Shown: positions 1 to 8,801 of the stretch, one piece after another
Numbering within the stretch: position 1 is the first letter of the stretch
Layout: the number at the start of each line of letters is the position of its first letter
Assembly: GCF_947500325.1 (NCBI RefSeq)
Contig: NZ_CANMRQ010000004.1
Coordinates: 62,001-126,000 of the forward strand
DNA from: an uncultured Lacinutrix sp.
Lineage (GTDB): Bacteria; Bacteroidota; Bacteroidia; Flavobacteriales; Flavobacteriaceae
Direction of reading: 5' to 3'
DNA: 64,000 nucleotides
Program-made: the position numbers and the translations under genes
The notes under the pieces: model-generated
Told to the model about the DNA's origin: nothing
What the model saw: the letters and a program-made list of their open reading frames with translations, nothing else
Database searches by the model: none

Positions 1-251
1 GCATTAGTTTTCATGTCTTCATCTAACATATTAGATTCTACTATTGGAGAAATAATACGCATTCTATTGTGATTTGTATCTGTTACACAAATAATTTGAA
101 CATCATTAATAAAAAACTGCCATTGTCCATTTTGACCCTGTATTGTATCACTAACGGTTTTTAAAATAACATTTAATTTCTCATTTTTCATGTCTTGAGA
201 GAAAGAAAAACTCACAAAGAAAAACAGAAGTAAATTGACGATTTTTTTCAA
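1..251 (-). CDS. Secreted conserved protein of unknown function, 3' part cut off by window edge
   Basis: The minus-strand reading frame is open from a TTG at 251-249 to the window edge. It starts MKKIVNLLLFFFVSFSFSQ, a typical Bacteroidota signal peptide ending at a Gln, which is the main reason for accepting the TTG start. The mature part contains the segments GQWQFFINDVQIICVTD and NRMRIISPIVE. This reminds me of a family of small secreted proteins with a YbjN/type III chaperone-like fold, but that recall is weak. About 84 residues are visible and the C-terminus lies outside the window. No function is assigned. Confidence 0.6.
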   Translation of the reverse strand, partial: MKKIVNLLLFFFVSFSFSQDMKNEKLNVILKTVSDTIQGQNGQWQFFINDVQIICVTDTNHNRMRIISPIVESNMLDEDMKTN

Positions 252-430
252 AATAATAAGGTTTTGGTTCTTTTCTTAGACGAAGAATACTGAAAAACAT
301 AACAATATATTATGTAATAATATTACCAGGTAATTATACCTGTAGCTATAAAACAAGTATTTATACTCTAGTAAGAATTTTAATATTGTAAGACATTTAT
401 ACTATAGGTAAATAATTTTAAAATAGTATT

Positions 431-2200
431 ATGAAAAAAAATGGAATTGAGTCTAATAGTGATGAACAAATGATAATGCATAAACACTTTAATGTGAGAA
501 GTGGTTGGTTGCCAGAAAATGGTAGCCCAAGTATGCAGAAATATTTTAAAAAACTTTTAAATGCTGAACGTACAGAATTAGCTCCATGTATTAAGAAATT
601 AGATGAATTTATTGAAGGAAACCCCGTAATAAAATATCTTGTAGACAATGCATGTAAAGAAAATGAAAATATTTTAGCTTCAAAATTACCTCAAATAAAA
701 TCAGACAAAGTTCCAAGAATTAAGGATAAAGAAACATTGTTACATACGTTTAACGCTATTTTAAAAGAAGCACCACAATTTATTAATTATGATTTGGTCG
801 GATTACCTTTTTCCGCTTTTGTAGTTGGTATAGATCCAACGCTAAGTGGTAGCACTTTATTTAGATTACCAATGTTTAATGAAAAGATGTCTGCTATTTT
901 AAAAGAATGGAACACGTTTTTAGCATCAGAACAATCAAATGTTGGATTTAGAAAAGACCACGAACAATGGCTTTCTACGGCAGCAAAAGAACAATATGAT
1001 TTTGAGATATGGAAAAAAGATTCAGAAACGCTTCCATATTGGAAATCTTGGAACTCATTTTTTACAAGACAATTTAAAGATAAAGAAATCTCAAGGCCAA
1101 TAAGTGATCCGCAATCTAATAGAACAGTGATTTGCCCAAATGATGGTTCTATGTACAGATGGGAATCTAATGTAGCAAGGAAAGATGTTTTTTGGTTTAA
1201 AGACATGAAATACTCTTTGTCTGATATTCTAAGTTCTTCTAAACCAGAACAACAAGCAGTTATAGACGAATATAATTTATTAGATATTTTTAGTGGAGGA
1301 TATATTTTTCAAACGTATCTAAATCCTTATAATTTTCACAGATGGTGGTGTCCAGTAAATGCAGAAGTGCTATTTACGCCTTTTTCAATTCCTGGATGTT
1401 TCTTTAGTAAGTTGATTTTACCCGATTTTGGTGGCGCTACTACTGCATCTTTACCATATTTAGCAGAAGTAAACGCTCGTGGATTAATTGTTTTTAAAAC
1501 AGAAGAATATGGCCATGTGTGTTGTATTCCTTTAGGGATGAGTGAAGTATCATCTGTAGAGTTTAACAAAGATCTAAAAAAAGGAACAAAAGTAACAAAA
1601 GGACAAGAGATGGGAATGTTCAATTATGGCGGGTCTTCTTTTGCTATTATTTATGAAAGGTTACCAGGAAAGAAATTAATTTTTGAAAATAGCCAAGGTG
1701 TTCCTTATCAGAAAGACCCTGTTTTACCTAGTGGTAGTTCTGGAACTGGAGGAGAAGTAACATCAATAGGATCTAAAATAGGAGTATGGCAAACTGTTGT
1801 GCCAACACAGTCTATTGATTTAAGTGTAGCAAATCCTAATTCTACACAACAACTTTCAATGACAAAGAATGAATATGTTGAATATAACGAAACGTATAAA
1901 ACATGGGCCTTATATAATAAAGGTATAATCGATTTTCAATTATCTATAGACGAATTGGTTGATGTAGAATTAAAATTAGACATCTGTTCTGCATTGGTAG
2001 GAGGAAAGGCTAATTCTCCTGCTTCAATTAGGGTAAATGGGATTAAAGTAGGTACATTAAATCCACAAAGTGGCAATTTCAAAACTGTTAAAAAGCTAAT
2101 TAACGAATCGTTACTTAATATTGGTCAAAATATTATTTCAATTAATTTAGAAGATTCAGCTACTGGCCAACTCTTCATTAATAAAGCTACAATTAATTAA
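431..2200 (+). CDS. Phosphatidylserine decarboxylase-like (PLP-independent, pyruvoyl) enzyme with extra C-terminal domain
   Basis: 589 residues. The N-terminal part (about 40-180) resembles the helical domain that precedes the decarboxylase in the PSD subfamily containing fungal tryptophan decarboxylase. Residues about 200-425 form the PS decarboxylase core: NPYNFHRWWCPV carries the catalytic His (H303), and FNYGGSSFAIIY around 398-407 is the GGSS variant of the LGST self-cleavage site, where the Ser would become the pyruvoyl group. No signal peptide or membrane anchor is visible, so a soluble enzyme is likely. The substrate may be a free amino acid rather than phosphatidylserine; this is inferred from the subfamily. 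After a Gly/Ser linker at 434-441 comes a beta-rich segment to 589 that this family does not usually have. The gene stands alone with its own terminator. Confidence 0.8.
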   Translation: MKKNGIESNSDEQMIMHKHFNVRSGWLPENGSPSMQKYFKKLLNAERTELAPCIKKLDEFIEGNPVIKYLVDNACKENENILASKLPQIKSDKVPRIKDKETLLHTFNAILKEAPQFINYDLVGLPFSAFVVGIDPTLSGSTLFRLPMFNEKMSAILKEWNTFLASEQSNVGFRKDHEQWLSTAAKEQYDFEIWKKDSETLPYWKSWNSFFTRQFKDKEISRPISDPQSNRTVICPNDGSMYRWESNVARKDVFWFKDMKYSLSDILSSSKPEQQAVIDEYNLLDIFSGGYIFQTYLNPYNFHRWWCPVNAEVLFTPFSIPGCFFSKLILPDFGGATTASLPYLAEVNARGLIVFKTEEYGHVCCIPLGMSEVSSVEFNKDLKKGTKVTKGQEMGMFNYGGSSFAIIYERLPGKKLIFENSQGVPYQKDPVLPSGSSGTGGEVTSIGSKIGVWQTVVPTQSIDLSVANPNSTQQLSMTKNEYVEYNETYKTWALYNKGIIDFQLSIDELVDVELKLDICSALVGGKANSPASIRVNGIKVGTLNPQSGNFKTVKKLINESLLNIGQNIISINLEDSATGQLFINKATIN

Positions 2201-2234
2201 TATCCCTATTATGCTAACAATAGTGTAATTAAGC

Positions 2235-2271
2235 AAAGAAAGAATCCTATTCTGGATTCTTTCTTTTTTAT
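2235..2271 (+). terminator. Rho-independent terminator of the decarboxylase gene
   Basis: A perfect 13-bp stem (AAAGAAAGAATCC pairing with GGATTCTTTCTTT) with a 6-nt loop is followed by a T-rich run. It lies 34 bp after the stop codon. Confidence 0.85.
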
Positions 2272-2294
2272 TTTAAGAATAAAAGTTATAAAAA

Positions 2295-2316
2295 GGCTGA
2301 ATAGTTACATTCAGCC
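2295..2316 (-). terminator. Hairpin GGCTGAAT/ATTCAGCC, likely minus-strand terminator
   Basis: An 8-bp perfect stem with a 6-nt loop. Read on the minus strand it is followed by TTTTTATAAC. It is the second of two hairpins in the convergent gap between the decarboxylase and the M57 protease. Confidence 0.5.
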
Positions 2317-2372
2317 TCTTAACCACAATTAAAGACACGTTTATTAATTGTTTCATTGATAATTATATTTTT

Positions 2373-2407
2373 AAAAGAGGCTGGATGAGTATTCAACCTC
2401 TTTTTTA
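2373..2407. terminator. Bidirectional terminator hairpin at the convergent junction
   Basis: The arms AAAAGAGGCTG and CAACCTCTTTT pair with one internal mismatch, and there is a T-run on both strands. It lies about 65 bp downstream of the M57 protease stop and probably ends that transcript. Confidence 0.6.
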
Positions 2408-2472
2408 AGAAATTAAAACTGACTTTTACTTTTTAATCTTTAACCTTATCATTAATTTCTTTATTATTTGTT

Positions 2473-3426
2473 TTACCATGCAGGTATTGCAGGATATAAT
2501 TCTCGTAAAGCAAACCTGTCAAAAGTATTTAATTCACCAGTAACCTCTGGTATTATAAAACATGCATTCATAATAGAATCTTCTTGGTAAAAAAATGTTG
2601 GTAAAGTACCAGGAATGTAATTGGCATCATTTTCAGAAACTTCTTCATCTGCTACACCAGCTTCTACACATGATCGTCTTGTATCCCAATCTGTATGTCT
2701 AAACCCAATTGTATGCCCTAATTCATGGGTAATTAAATGCTCAATGGCATCTGGTACATTTCCTGCAAATTGATTAGCATCTGGACTTATAAAAAGAAAA
2801 TTTCCAGGAGAATTGTCAGATTGTGGAAACTGAGCAAAACCGCCAAAACCTGTTGATTGCGGGTCTACGGCAATAGATGTTTCAAAAATAGTATTATCGA
2901 AATTTGGGTTAGTACCAATAGTAATATCAAATTTTATATTTGATGTAAAGGGAAAGCTATTATTCCAGTTGTCTACTGCATCTCTAACACCTTGAACAGC
3001 ATCTGGACTTAAACCAAAACCTGCTGGTTGTGAGCCTACAAAAACATATAGGTTTATAACATCAAATTCTTCAGTATCTACTAGAAATTCTGTAGAGTAT
3101 TGTCTTGACTGTTCTTCTTCATTAATAGTAATCATGTCAACAAAATCGGCCTTAGAAAAAGCCATATCTCCATTAGTTACGATAACTGGATATTTTATAT
3201 TCTCGTGTAAACCAACTTCAGTATATTTATAATCATTAGCATTTAATCCTTTCAGGCTAATAGCATCTTTTACGTCTCCAGGAAGTTCTAATCTTGAATT
3301 TAAATCAAAAGCCTCAAATGTAGGATCATTATTAACATTTGAAATAGCGTCACTATCTTGTGAGCAAGAAGTAATAATTGATATACCTAAAATGGCATAA
3401 AAAAAGTTTTTTGTTGTAGTTTTCAT
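2473..3426 (-). CDS. M57-type zinc metallopeptidase lipoprotein (HEIGH-type)
   Basis: 317 residues. A lipoprotein signal ends at the lipobox SIITSC (C21), so the protein is anchored to a membrane and probably surface or periplasmic. The catalytic motif HELGHTIGFRH (H234, E235, H238, H244) is a full HExxHxxGxxH zinc site, and SIMNAC near residue 286 fits the Met-turn of metzincins. The family match is peptidase M57 (dual-action HEIGH metallopeptidase). The N-terminal 120 residues have no recognised domain and may act as a propeptide; this is inference. The gene is monocistronic, convergent with the upstream decarboxylase and divergent from the next gene. Confidence 0.85.
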   Translation of the reverse strand: MKTTTKNFFYAILGISIITSCSQDSDAISNVNNDPTFEAFDLNSRLELPGDVKDAISLKGLNANDYKYTEVGLHENIKYPVIVTNGDMAFSKADFVDMITINEEEQSRQYSTEFLVDTEEFDVINLYVFVGSQPAGFGLSPDAVQGVRDAVDNWNNSFPFTSNIKFDITIGTNPNFDNTIFETSIAVDPQSTGFGGFAQFPQSDNSPGNFLFISPDANQFAGNVPDAIEHLITHELGHTIGFRHTDWDTRRSCVEAGVADEEVSENDANYIPGTLPTFFYQEDSIMNACFIIPEVTGELNTFDRFALRELYPAIPAW

Positions 3427-3517
3427 GAATTAATTTTTAATGTTTCGCTCAAATATCTCAACTAATGGAGTAATCAAAAAATTAATTTCAATCATAAAAT
3501 TTTGTTAATTTGATACT

Positions 3518-3555
3518 AAAAAAACAAATCAAATAAATTCAACTATTTGATTTGT
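3518..3555 (-). terminator. Perfect hairpin plus T7 on the minus strand, upstream of the M57 protease gene
   Basis: The arms ACAAATCAAATA (3524-3535) and TATTTGATTTGT (3544-3555) are perfect 12-bp complements around an 8-nt loop. Read on the minus strand the stem is followed by seven T residues, which is the form of an intrinsic terminator. No minus-strand gene lies upstream of it, so it may be a leader attenuator of the protease gene, the end of a small RNA, or a protein-binding palindrome. Confidence 0.45.
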
Positions 3556-3678
3556 AAGGCTTTATCTGTGTTAAAAAAAAAGAGTAAATTTATTTGTTTT
3601 ATGATTTAGGCTACCTTTTCCATGGAGTATTAACAAGTAAAATGTTATATTATAAAATTTTATTACAAATAATAATCA

Positions 3679-5163
3679 ATGTCTAAATTAGAAGAAAACG
3701 ATTTATTTATTTTTATTCAGTCATTAAGAAATTCAGAGTACAAGTCTTTTAAGCGTTATCTTCAATCATTAAATAAAAAAGATAGTGTATTAAAATATAA
3801 GTTGTTTGAGGCTATATCTAAAAAAAGAAAATTAGATAAAGCTAAGCTTATAAAAAAATATGCGCTATCTGATAAAAAATATAGTGTATTAAAGTTTGAA
3901 TTATTTCAAGAATTAATAAGTTTTTTAAAAACCAATTATGATACTTATTCAGATATTGCCTTGCAAAATTTAGTTATAGAATTCGAACTATTATTAAATA
4001 GCGGTCTATATATTAAGGCAAATAGAAGGCTAAAAAAAATAAAAGAAATAGCGTTAGAGAAATGCGATTTTAATACCTGTTGTGTAGTACAAAGTAAAGC
4101 TATTAATCATCGTCTATATGTACAAACCAATCCACCAAGTAATTTAGCTAAAGAATCTACTAAGCTTCGGAAATATCAAGAATTATCAGATAATTTAAAT
4201 ACTTACAGATTATTATCTGATGAAGTATTAAATGCGCATTATGAGTATATGGATAAAAGAGTTCACGATAGAGAAACTTTTTTAGATTACTTAAATGATC
4301 CGCATCTTCAAGATATAAATATGGCTTCTTCAGTTATGGCTAAATATTATTTTTATAGGATTAAATCTTTAGTATACTTTGGAGATAATAATTATGAAGA
4401 AAATAAAAAATACTCCTTAATAGCTTATAATTATTTAAAATCACACCCATCAAAATACCGAGATGATTATGTACACTATTTAATTTGTTTGAATAACTAT
4501 TTAGATTCTAGTATTCGTCTACTGGAAACAGAGCCTTTTATGGAGGTCTATCCTAAGATTATTGAGTTAGTAAATAGTAACACAAAAAACAATAGTATTG
4601 ATATTAATACCCAAACATTTCAAGTACTTTGCTCATTAAAACTAAATTATTTTTGGCTTACAAAAGATGTAGATTCATTTTTAAAAGAAGAGCAAGAGTT
4701 TGAAGAAAAATACAAAAAATATGAAGGCACTTTTAGACCTAATTTTAAAATAGAAATTATATTATGCTTAGCAAAAATGTATTTTATTTCTGGAAGCTTA
4801 AAAAAAGCAAATAATTATTGTAAAATGATTAATAATGAAAAAACAAATCCTACATCCTTATTTATTTCCTGTGTTACTTTATTAAGAATTATGATTAATT
4901 ATGATATGGAAAATTATAGACTTATACCACATTTAATTAGTACAAGTAAATATTCGTTAAAAAAGCGAAGCCGCTTATTTAATTTAGAACTTCAATTTTT
5001 AAATGGCTTACATAAAATAAAGTTTTATTATTCTGAAGATGAAAAGTCAAAACTATTTTCTGAACTATATGTAAAAATAAAAACGCTTTTAGAAAATTCT
5101 GAAGAGATTATTGTAGATAAAGAAATTAGAATCTTAGAATGGTTGCAAGAAAAGATTCAATAA
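3679..5163 (+). CDS. Conserved alpha-helical protein of unknown function
   Basis: 494 residues, with no signal peptide or membrane segment. The sequence is Lys/Leu/Tyr rich and almost entirely predicted helix, with repeated helical pairs that suggest a TPR-like solenoid. The N-terminus (FIQSLRNSEYKSFKRYLQSL) resembles a Bacteroidota family of cytoplasmic helical proteins, but I know of no function. It is a single gene with about 250 bp of AT-rich DNA before it. The start at 3679 is the first Met of the frame and reads well (MSKLEENDLFIFIQ). Confidence 0.7.
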   Translation: MSKLEENDLFIFIQSLRNSEYKSFKRYLQSLNKKDSVLKYKLFEAISKKRKLDKAKLIKKYALSDKKYSVLKFELFQELISFLKTNYDTYSDIALQNLVIEFELLLNSGLYIKANRRLKKIKEIALEKCDFNTCCVVQSKAINHRLYVQTNPPSNLAKESTKLRKYQELSDNLNTYRLLSDEVLNAHYEYMDKRVHDRETFLDYLNDPHLQDINMASSVMAKYYFYRIKSLVYFGDNNYEENKKYSLIAYNYLKSHPSKYRDDYVHYLICLNNYLDSSIRLLETEPFMEVYPKIIELVNSNTKNNSIDINTQTFQVLCSLKLNYFWLTKDVDSFLKEEQEFEEKYKKYEGTFRPNFKIEIILCLAKMYFISGSLKKANNYCKMINNEKTNPTSLFISCVTLLRIMINYDMENYRLIPHLISTSKYSLKKRSRLFNLELQFLNGLHKIKFYYSEDEKSKLFSELYVKIKTLLENSEEIIVDKEIRILEWLQEKIQ

Positions 5164-5307
5164 CTACTCTTTCAATAATAATAAAACGAGCCCTATATTA
5201 CTAAGGCTATGTATAAAAGCGTGTAAGTTTCTCTATTTTATAACCTCACATCTATAACAAGACACTTGTTAATCTATATTGCATTCTGTAAGATAACTGG
5301 TATGTAG

Positions 5308-6759
5308 TTATCCTTTATTCTGTACTTCTTCAGTTTCACAACCAAATAAGCTTTTTTGCATAATTAAATTCGAAACACCTTCTGGTAACATAGTTTGCCA
5401 TCCATCTTCACCTTTGGCAATCATACTTAATACTTTTCTAGAAAAGACATTAAGAGTAGCAGGATCATAATCTGTAATATCTACTACTTTACCATTATAT
5501 TTAAAGAATTTATATAATTCTTTCATTCTAGGATGAACTTTTAAGTTGTCGCTAGTAGTAAGTGTACCATCTTCATTTTCCATTGGGTATAGATAGACAC
5601 GTAAATCTTTAAAAAATAATTTACCAAATGCCTCAAGAATTCCACCACTAAGATGGCGGTAATATTTCTCATCAAAAATATCAATTAAGTTATTTACACC
5701 CATTGCTAACCCCATTCTAGCTTTAGAGTATTGAGAGAAATATTCTACTAATTTATAATACTCTTGGAAATTAGAAATCAACACAGTTTGCCCTAATGAA
5801 CATAGCAACCTTGCACGATCCATAAAATCCTGCTCATCTATTTCTCCTTCCGCACGCAAGTTCGATAAAGTAATTTCAAAAATAACTTGCGTTTTACTTT
5901 CATCTACTTTATTCTCTTTTAAAAACATGCCCAAAGATTTTTGAAACATGTCCATATTTACTTTTGTTACTGGTCTAAAACTACCACGTAACGCTAAAAT
6001 ATTTTTCTTATATAAAACTCTTGCAGGTAATACGTTGTTTCCATCAGGCGCAAACATAATAGCATCTGTCATGCCGTTTTTAACGAGCTGTAAGCTCATT
6101 AAACGATTATCTACATCTTTAAAAACTGGACCAGAAAAATTAATAGTATCAATTTCTAATTGGTCTTTATCTAAATGATCATATAAATAGCGTAATAATT
6201 TTCTTGGTTCATTATATTTATAAAAAGCACCATATATAAGATTAGTACCTAATTTCCCTAAGGTCTCTTGCTGTAAACGTGCATCATTTTCTTTAAAACG
6301 AATATGCAATACAATTTCATTATATTCTTGTTCAGCATCAACTTGGTATTTAATACCAACCCAACCATGGCCTTTATATTTTTTAGCAAAATCTATTGTT
6401 GCTACTGTATTTGCATAGCTAAAGAACATCTTATTTGGATGTTTATCTCTAGTAATACGTTGTTCTATCAAGCTAATTTCATGATCTAACATTTTACGCA
6501 AACGTGCTTCAGTCACATAACGCTTATCATTTTCAATACCATATATGGCGTCACTAAAATCTTTGTCGTATGCAGACATTGCTTTTGCAATAGTTCCTGA
6601 ACCACCACCAGCTCTGAAAAATTGTCTAACAGTTTCTTGTCCAGCTCCAATCTCGGCAAATGTGCCATAAATATTCTGGTTTAAATTGATACGTAATGCT
6701 TTGTCTTTAAGAGACGGAATGCTTTCTATATTAGTATCTCCTTTCAGCGTAATTTCCAT
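5308..6759 (-). CDS. Conserved cytoplasmic protein of unknown function
   Basis: 483 residues, with no signal peptide or membrane helix. The conserved-looking N-terminal block INLNQNIYGTFAEIGAGQE is followed by a Gly-rich FFRAGGGSGTIAK and by MFFSYANTVATIDF. I recognise this as a protein widespread in Bacteroidota whose database names (nicotinate-nucleotide adenylyltransferase, TonB-dependent receptor) do not fit: there is no HxGH nucleotidyltransferase motif and no beta-barrel signature. The function is left open. It is transcribed from its own promoter at 6787-6817, divergent from the MBL hydrolase. Confidence 0.75.
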   Translation of the reverse strand: MEITLKGDTNIESIPSLKDKALRINLNQNIYGTFAEIGAGQETVRQFFRAGGGSGTIAKAMSAYDKDFSDAIYGIENDKRYVTEARLRKMLDHEISLIEQRITRDKHPNKMFFSYANTVATIDFAKKYKGHGWVGIKYQVDAEQEYNEIVLHIRFKENDARLQQETLGKLGTNLIYGAFYKYNEPRKLLRYLYDHLDKDQLEIDTINFSGPVFKDVDNRLMSLQLVKNGMTDAIMFAPDGNNVLPARVLYKKNILALRGSFRPVTKVNMDMFQKSLGMFLKENKVDESKTQVIFEITLSNLRAEGEIDEQDFMDRARLLCSLGQTVLISNFQEYYKLVEYFSQYSKARMGLAMGVNNLIDIFDEKYYRHLSGGILEAFGKLFFKDLRVYLYPMENEDGTLTTSDNLKVHPRMKELYKFFKYNGKVVDITDYDPATLNVFSRKVLSMIAKGEDGWQTMLPEGVSNLIMQKSLFGCETEEVQNKG

Positions 6760-6786
6760 AGTAGATTTAAGATTTTAATGCTATTA

Positions 6787-6817
6787 CAAAGGTATCAAAT
6801 TACTATAGCAAACAAAA
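6787..6817 (-). promoter_or_regulatory. Bacteroidota-type promoter for the 483-residue protein
   Basis: The minus strand reads TTTTG, 18 bp, then TACCTTTG. This matches the Bacteroidota primary-sigma pattern (TTG, about 19 bp, TAnnTTTG). The expected start of transcription is about 20 nt before the ATG at 6759. Confidence 0.5.
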
Positions 6818-6826
6818 AAAATAACC

Positions 6827-6834
6827 TATTTTTG
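6827..6834 (+). promoter_or_regulatory. -7 box TATTTTTG for the MBL hydrolase
   Basis: A full match to TAnnTTTG, 30 bp before the TTG start at 6865. It sits back to back with the minus-strand promoter, so the two genes share one short divergent control region. Confidence 0.45.
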
Positions 6835-6864
6835 TGATAGTAGTATTTTATAACTATTTCTCAT

Positions 6865-7632
6865 TTGAAAATTACTTTTTTAGGCACAGGAACTTCGCAA
6901 GGTATTCCAGTTATTGGAAGTACACATCCTGTTTGTTTAAGTAATAATCCTAAAGATAAACGTTTACGTGTTTCTGTTTTAATAGAATGGGATAGTTATA
7001 CTTATGTTATAGATTGTGGGCCAGATTTTAGGCAACAAATGCTTCGTTCAAATTGCTCAAAAATTGATGGAATCTTATTTACACATGAACATGCAGACCA
7101 TACTGCTGGATTGGATGATATTCGTCCATTTTTCTTTCGTCAGGGAGACATTAATTTATATGCACATGAACGTGTTTTTGGTGAATTAAAAAAGCGTTTT
7201 GATTATATTTTTACTCTAGAAGATAAGTATCCTGGAGCTCCAAACGTTATTGAGAATATTGTAAGAAACCATTCTTTTCAACTTAAAAATATAAACGTTG
7301 TACCTATTGAAGGATTGCACCATAAACTACAAGTTTTCGGTTATAGATTTAGAAATTTTGCTTACCTAACAGATTTTAAGACTATTGAAGATGAAGAATT
7401 AAATAAGCTTCAAGACCTTGATGTTTTAGTAATTAATGCTTTACGTGAAGAAGAACATATGTCTCACTTTAGTTTATCTGAATCGTTAACTATTATAGCT
7501 AAACTAAAACCTAAATTCGCTTACCTTACTCATATTAGTAGCTTGTTAGGTTTTCATGATAAAGTACAACAAAACTTACCAGAAAACGTTTTTTTAGCTT
7601 ATGATGAGCTTACAATTCAAATTCCAGATTAA
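6865..7632 (+). CDS. MBL-fold metallo-hydrolase (PhnP/tRNase Z-like)
   Basis: 255 residues starting at TTG. The start is fixed by the beta-strand MKITFLGTGTSQGIPVIG, which opens this family. The metallo-beta-lactamase signature HEHADH (H74, H76, D78, H79) binds two metal ions, and later residues DF (in YLTDF) and the His in THISSLLGFH fit the remaining ligands. Its form is close to PhnP-like phosphodiesterases, and the in vivo substrate cannot be read from sequence. It is cytoplasmic. The next gene follows 21 bp later and is probably co-transcribed. Confidence 0.85.
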   Translation: MKITFLGTGTSQGIPVIGSTHPVCLSNNPKDKRLRVSVLIEWDSYTYVIDCGPDFRQQMLRSNCSKIDGILFTHEHADHTAGLDDIRPFFFRQGDINLYAHERVFGELKKRFDYIFTLEDKYPGAPNVIENIVRNHSFQLKNINVVPIEGLHHKLQVFGYRFRNFAYLTDFKTIEDEELNKLQDLDVLVINALREEEHMSHFSLSESLTIIAKLKPKFAYLTHISSLLGFHDKVQQNLPENVFLAYDELTIQIPD

Positions 7633-7653
7633 TAAATTCCAAATTTCAATATA

Positions 7654-8157
7654 ATGAAGAACCGCATTTTTATGTACCTGTTTATTTTTTCACTATTACT
7701 AATTTTGTTTCAATACATGAACTCAAAAAATATCTTTGATGATAGTAATCGCAAAGTTGAAAATAGTAAGATTCAAATAAAAAAATACCAGGATTCTATT
7801 TTAGTATTAAATGATAAAATAGCAGATTTGTCTTATTTCACTTTCGATAGTAATGATAAATCTTATTTCTATTTTCAGGATAAAGGTTTTAATGTTGAAG
7901 AGCTATTAAGAGCTATTCAAGATGGATTATATTCTCAAAATGTCTATGAAGGAGAAGAACACCCTATAGTGCCTTATGGCTCAAGTGAAGGTAATAAAAT
8001 GCAAATAAATATTGTGAGAATTTTAAATCATAAATGGATTATTGCCGATTTTGCAGATGGACAATTTGAAGGGGAATTATTTATAACTTATAACATTAAT
8101 GAAAAAGGGGAGTTAAAATACAATTTAGCCGAATCATTTTTGTATCCTTTAGACTAA
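7654..8157 (+). CDS. Membrane-anchored protein of unknown function
   Basis: 167 residues. One hydrophobic helix at about 5-22 (MYLFIFSLLLILFQYM) is followed by a short coiled-coil-like stretch (SNRKVENSKIQIKKYQDSIL) and a compact C-terminal domain ending FLYPLD. This is a single-span envelope protein, probably facing the periplasm. I do not recognise the family. It follows the MBL hydrolase at 21 bp, and its end overlaps the convergent esterase by 4 bp. Confidence 0.65.
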   Translation: MKNRIFMYLFIFSLLLILFQYMNSKNIFDDSNRKVENSKIQIKKYQDSILVLNDKIADLSYFTFDSNDKSYFYFQDKGFNVEELLRAIQDGLYSQNVYEGEEHPIVPYGSSEGNKMQINIVRILNHKWIIADFADGQFEGELFITYNINEKGELKYNLAESFLYPLD

Positions 8158-8801
8158 ATCTTGGTTTTTAACCAATCTTTAAACTCATAAAAATTTTGAG
8201 GAGCCACACCATGTCCAACTGGAAACTCATTGTATTTATGAACTATTTTTAGTTCTGAAAGAAATTTTGGAGCTTGTCTAGCCCAATCTACTGGAATAAC
8301 TTGATCAACACTTCCATGAGAACAATAGAAGCTTAAATGATTATAGTCTTCTGTAGTTTTAGTATCAAATAAATCTGTATTAATATAGCCACTTAAAGCT
8401 ATGATGTTTTTAATTTTTTCTGGGTAAGTGAAAGCTACAGCATAACTTAAAATAGTTCCTTGACTAAAGCCTAATAAGGATACATTATCTTTGTTTACTG
8501 GATATGTAGCTATAACTTCATCAATAAATTTTGCAATTAAATCTCGAGACTGTATAGCTTGTTCATTATCACTCCATTTACCTTTTTCTGCATCAAAGTT
8601 AATAGCATACCATGCATTACCATAAGGTTGCATTGCATATGGAGCTCGAGCAGATACTATAAATAATTCTTCTGGTAATTCTGAAGCAAATGAAAACAAA
8701 TCATTTTCATCACTGCCATAACCATGAAATAAAATAAGTAAAGGTGCATTATCTTTTAAAGATGATTCACGAACAACATGATGTAATTTAAGTCCAGACA
8801 T
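8154..8801 (-). CDS. Alpha/beta hydrolase, phospholipase/carboxylesterase family
   Basis: 215 residues from the chosen ATG at 8801. The reading frame is open further upstream to 8825, but the ATG at 8801 overlaps the upstream gene's TAA as TAATG and gives the family's normal N-terminus, so coupling favours it. The oxyanion segment LFHGYG (about 24-29), the nucleophile GFSQG (S113), Asp166 in GSVDQVIP and H197 in PVGHG form the complete triad. There is no signal peptide, so it is cytoplasmic. It resembles YpfH and carboxylesterase types acting on short-chain esters; the substrate is unknown. Confidence 0.85.
   Translation of the reverse strand: MSGLKLHHVVRESSLKDNAPLLILFHGYGSDENDLFSFASELPEELFIVSARAPYAMQPYGNAWYAINFDAEKGKWSDNEQAIQSRDLIAKFIDEVIATYPVNKDNVSLLGFSQGTILSYAVAFTYPEKIKNIIALSGYINTDLFDTKTTEDYNHLSFYCSHGSVDQVIPVDWARQAPKFLSELKIVHKYNEFPVGHGVAPQNFYEFKDWLKTKI

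Noticed and set aside
787-1206. Long minus-strand frame inside the decarboxylase gene (and similar frames inside gyrA, nnr, thrB and the thiolase gene)
   Set aside because: They lie fully within strongly supported genes on the other strand and have no protein-like composition.
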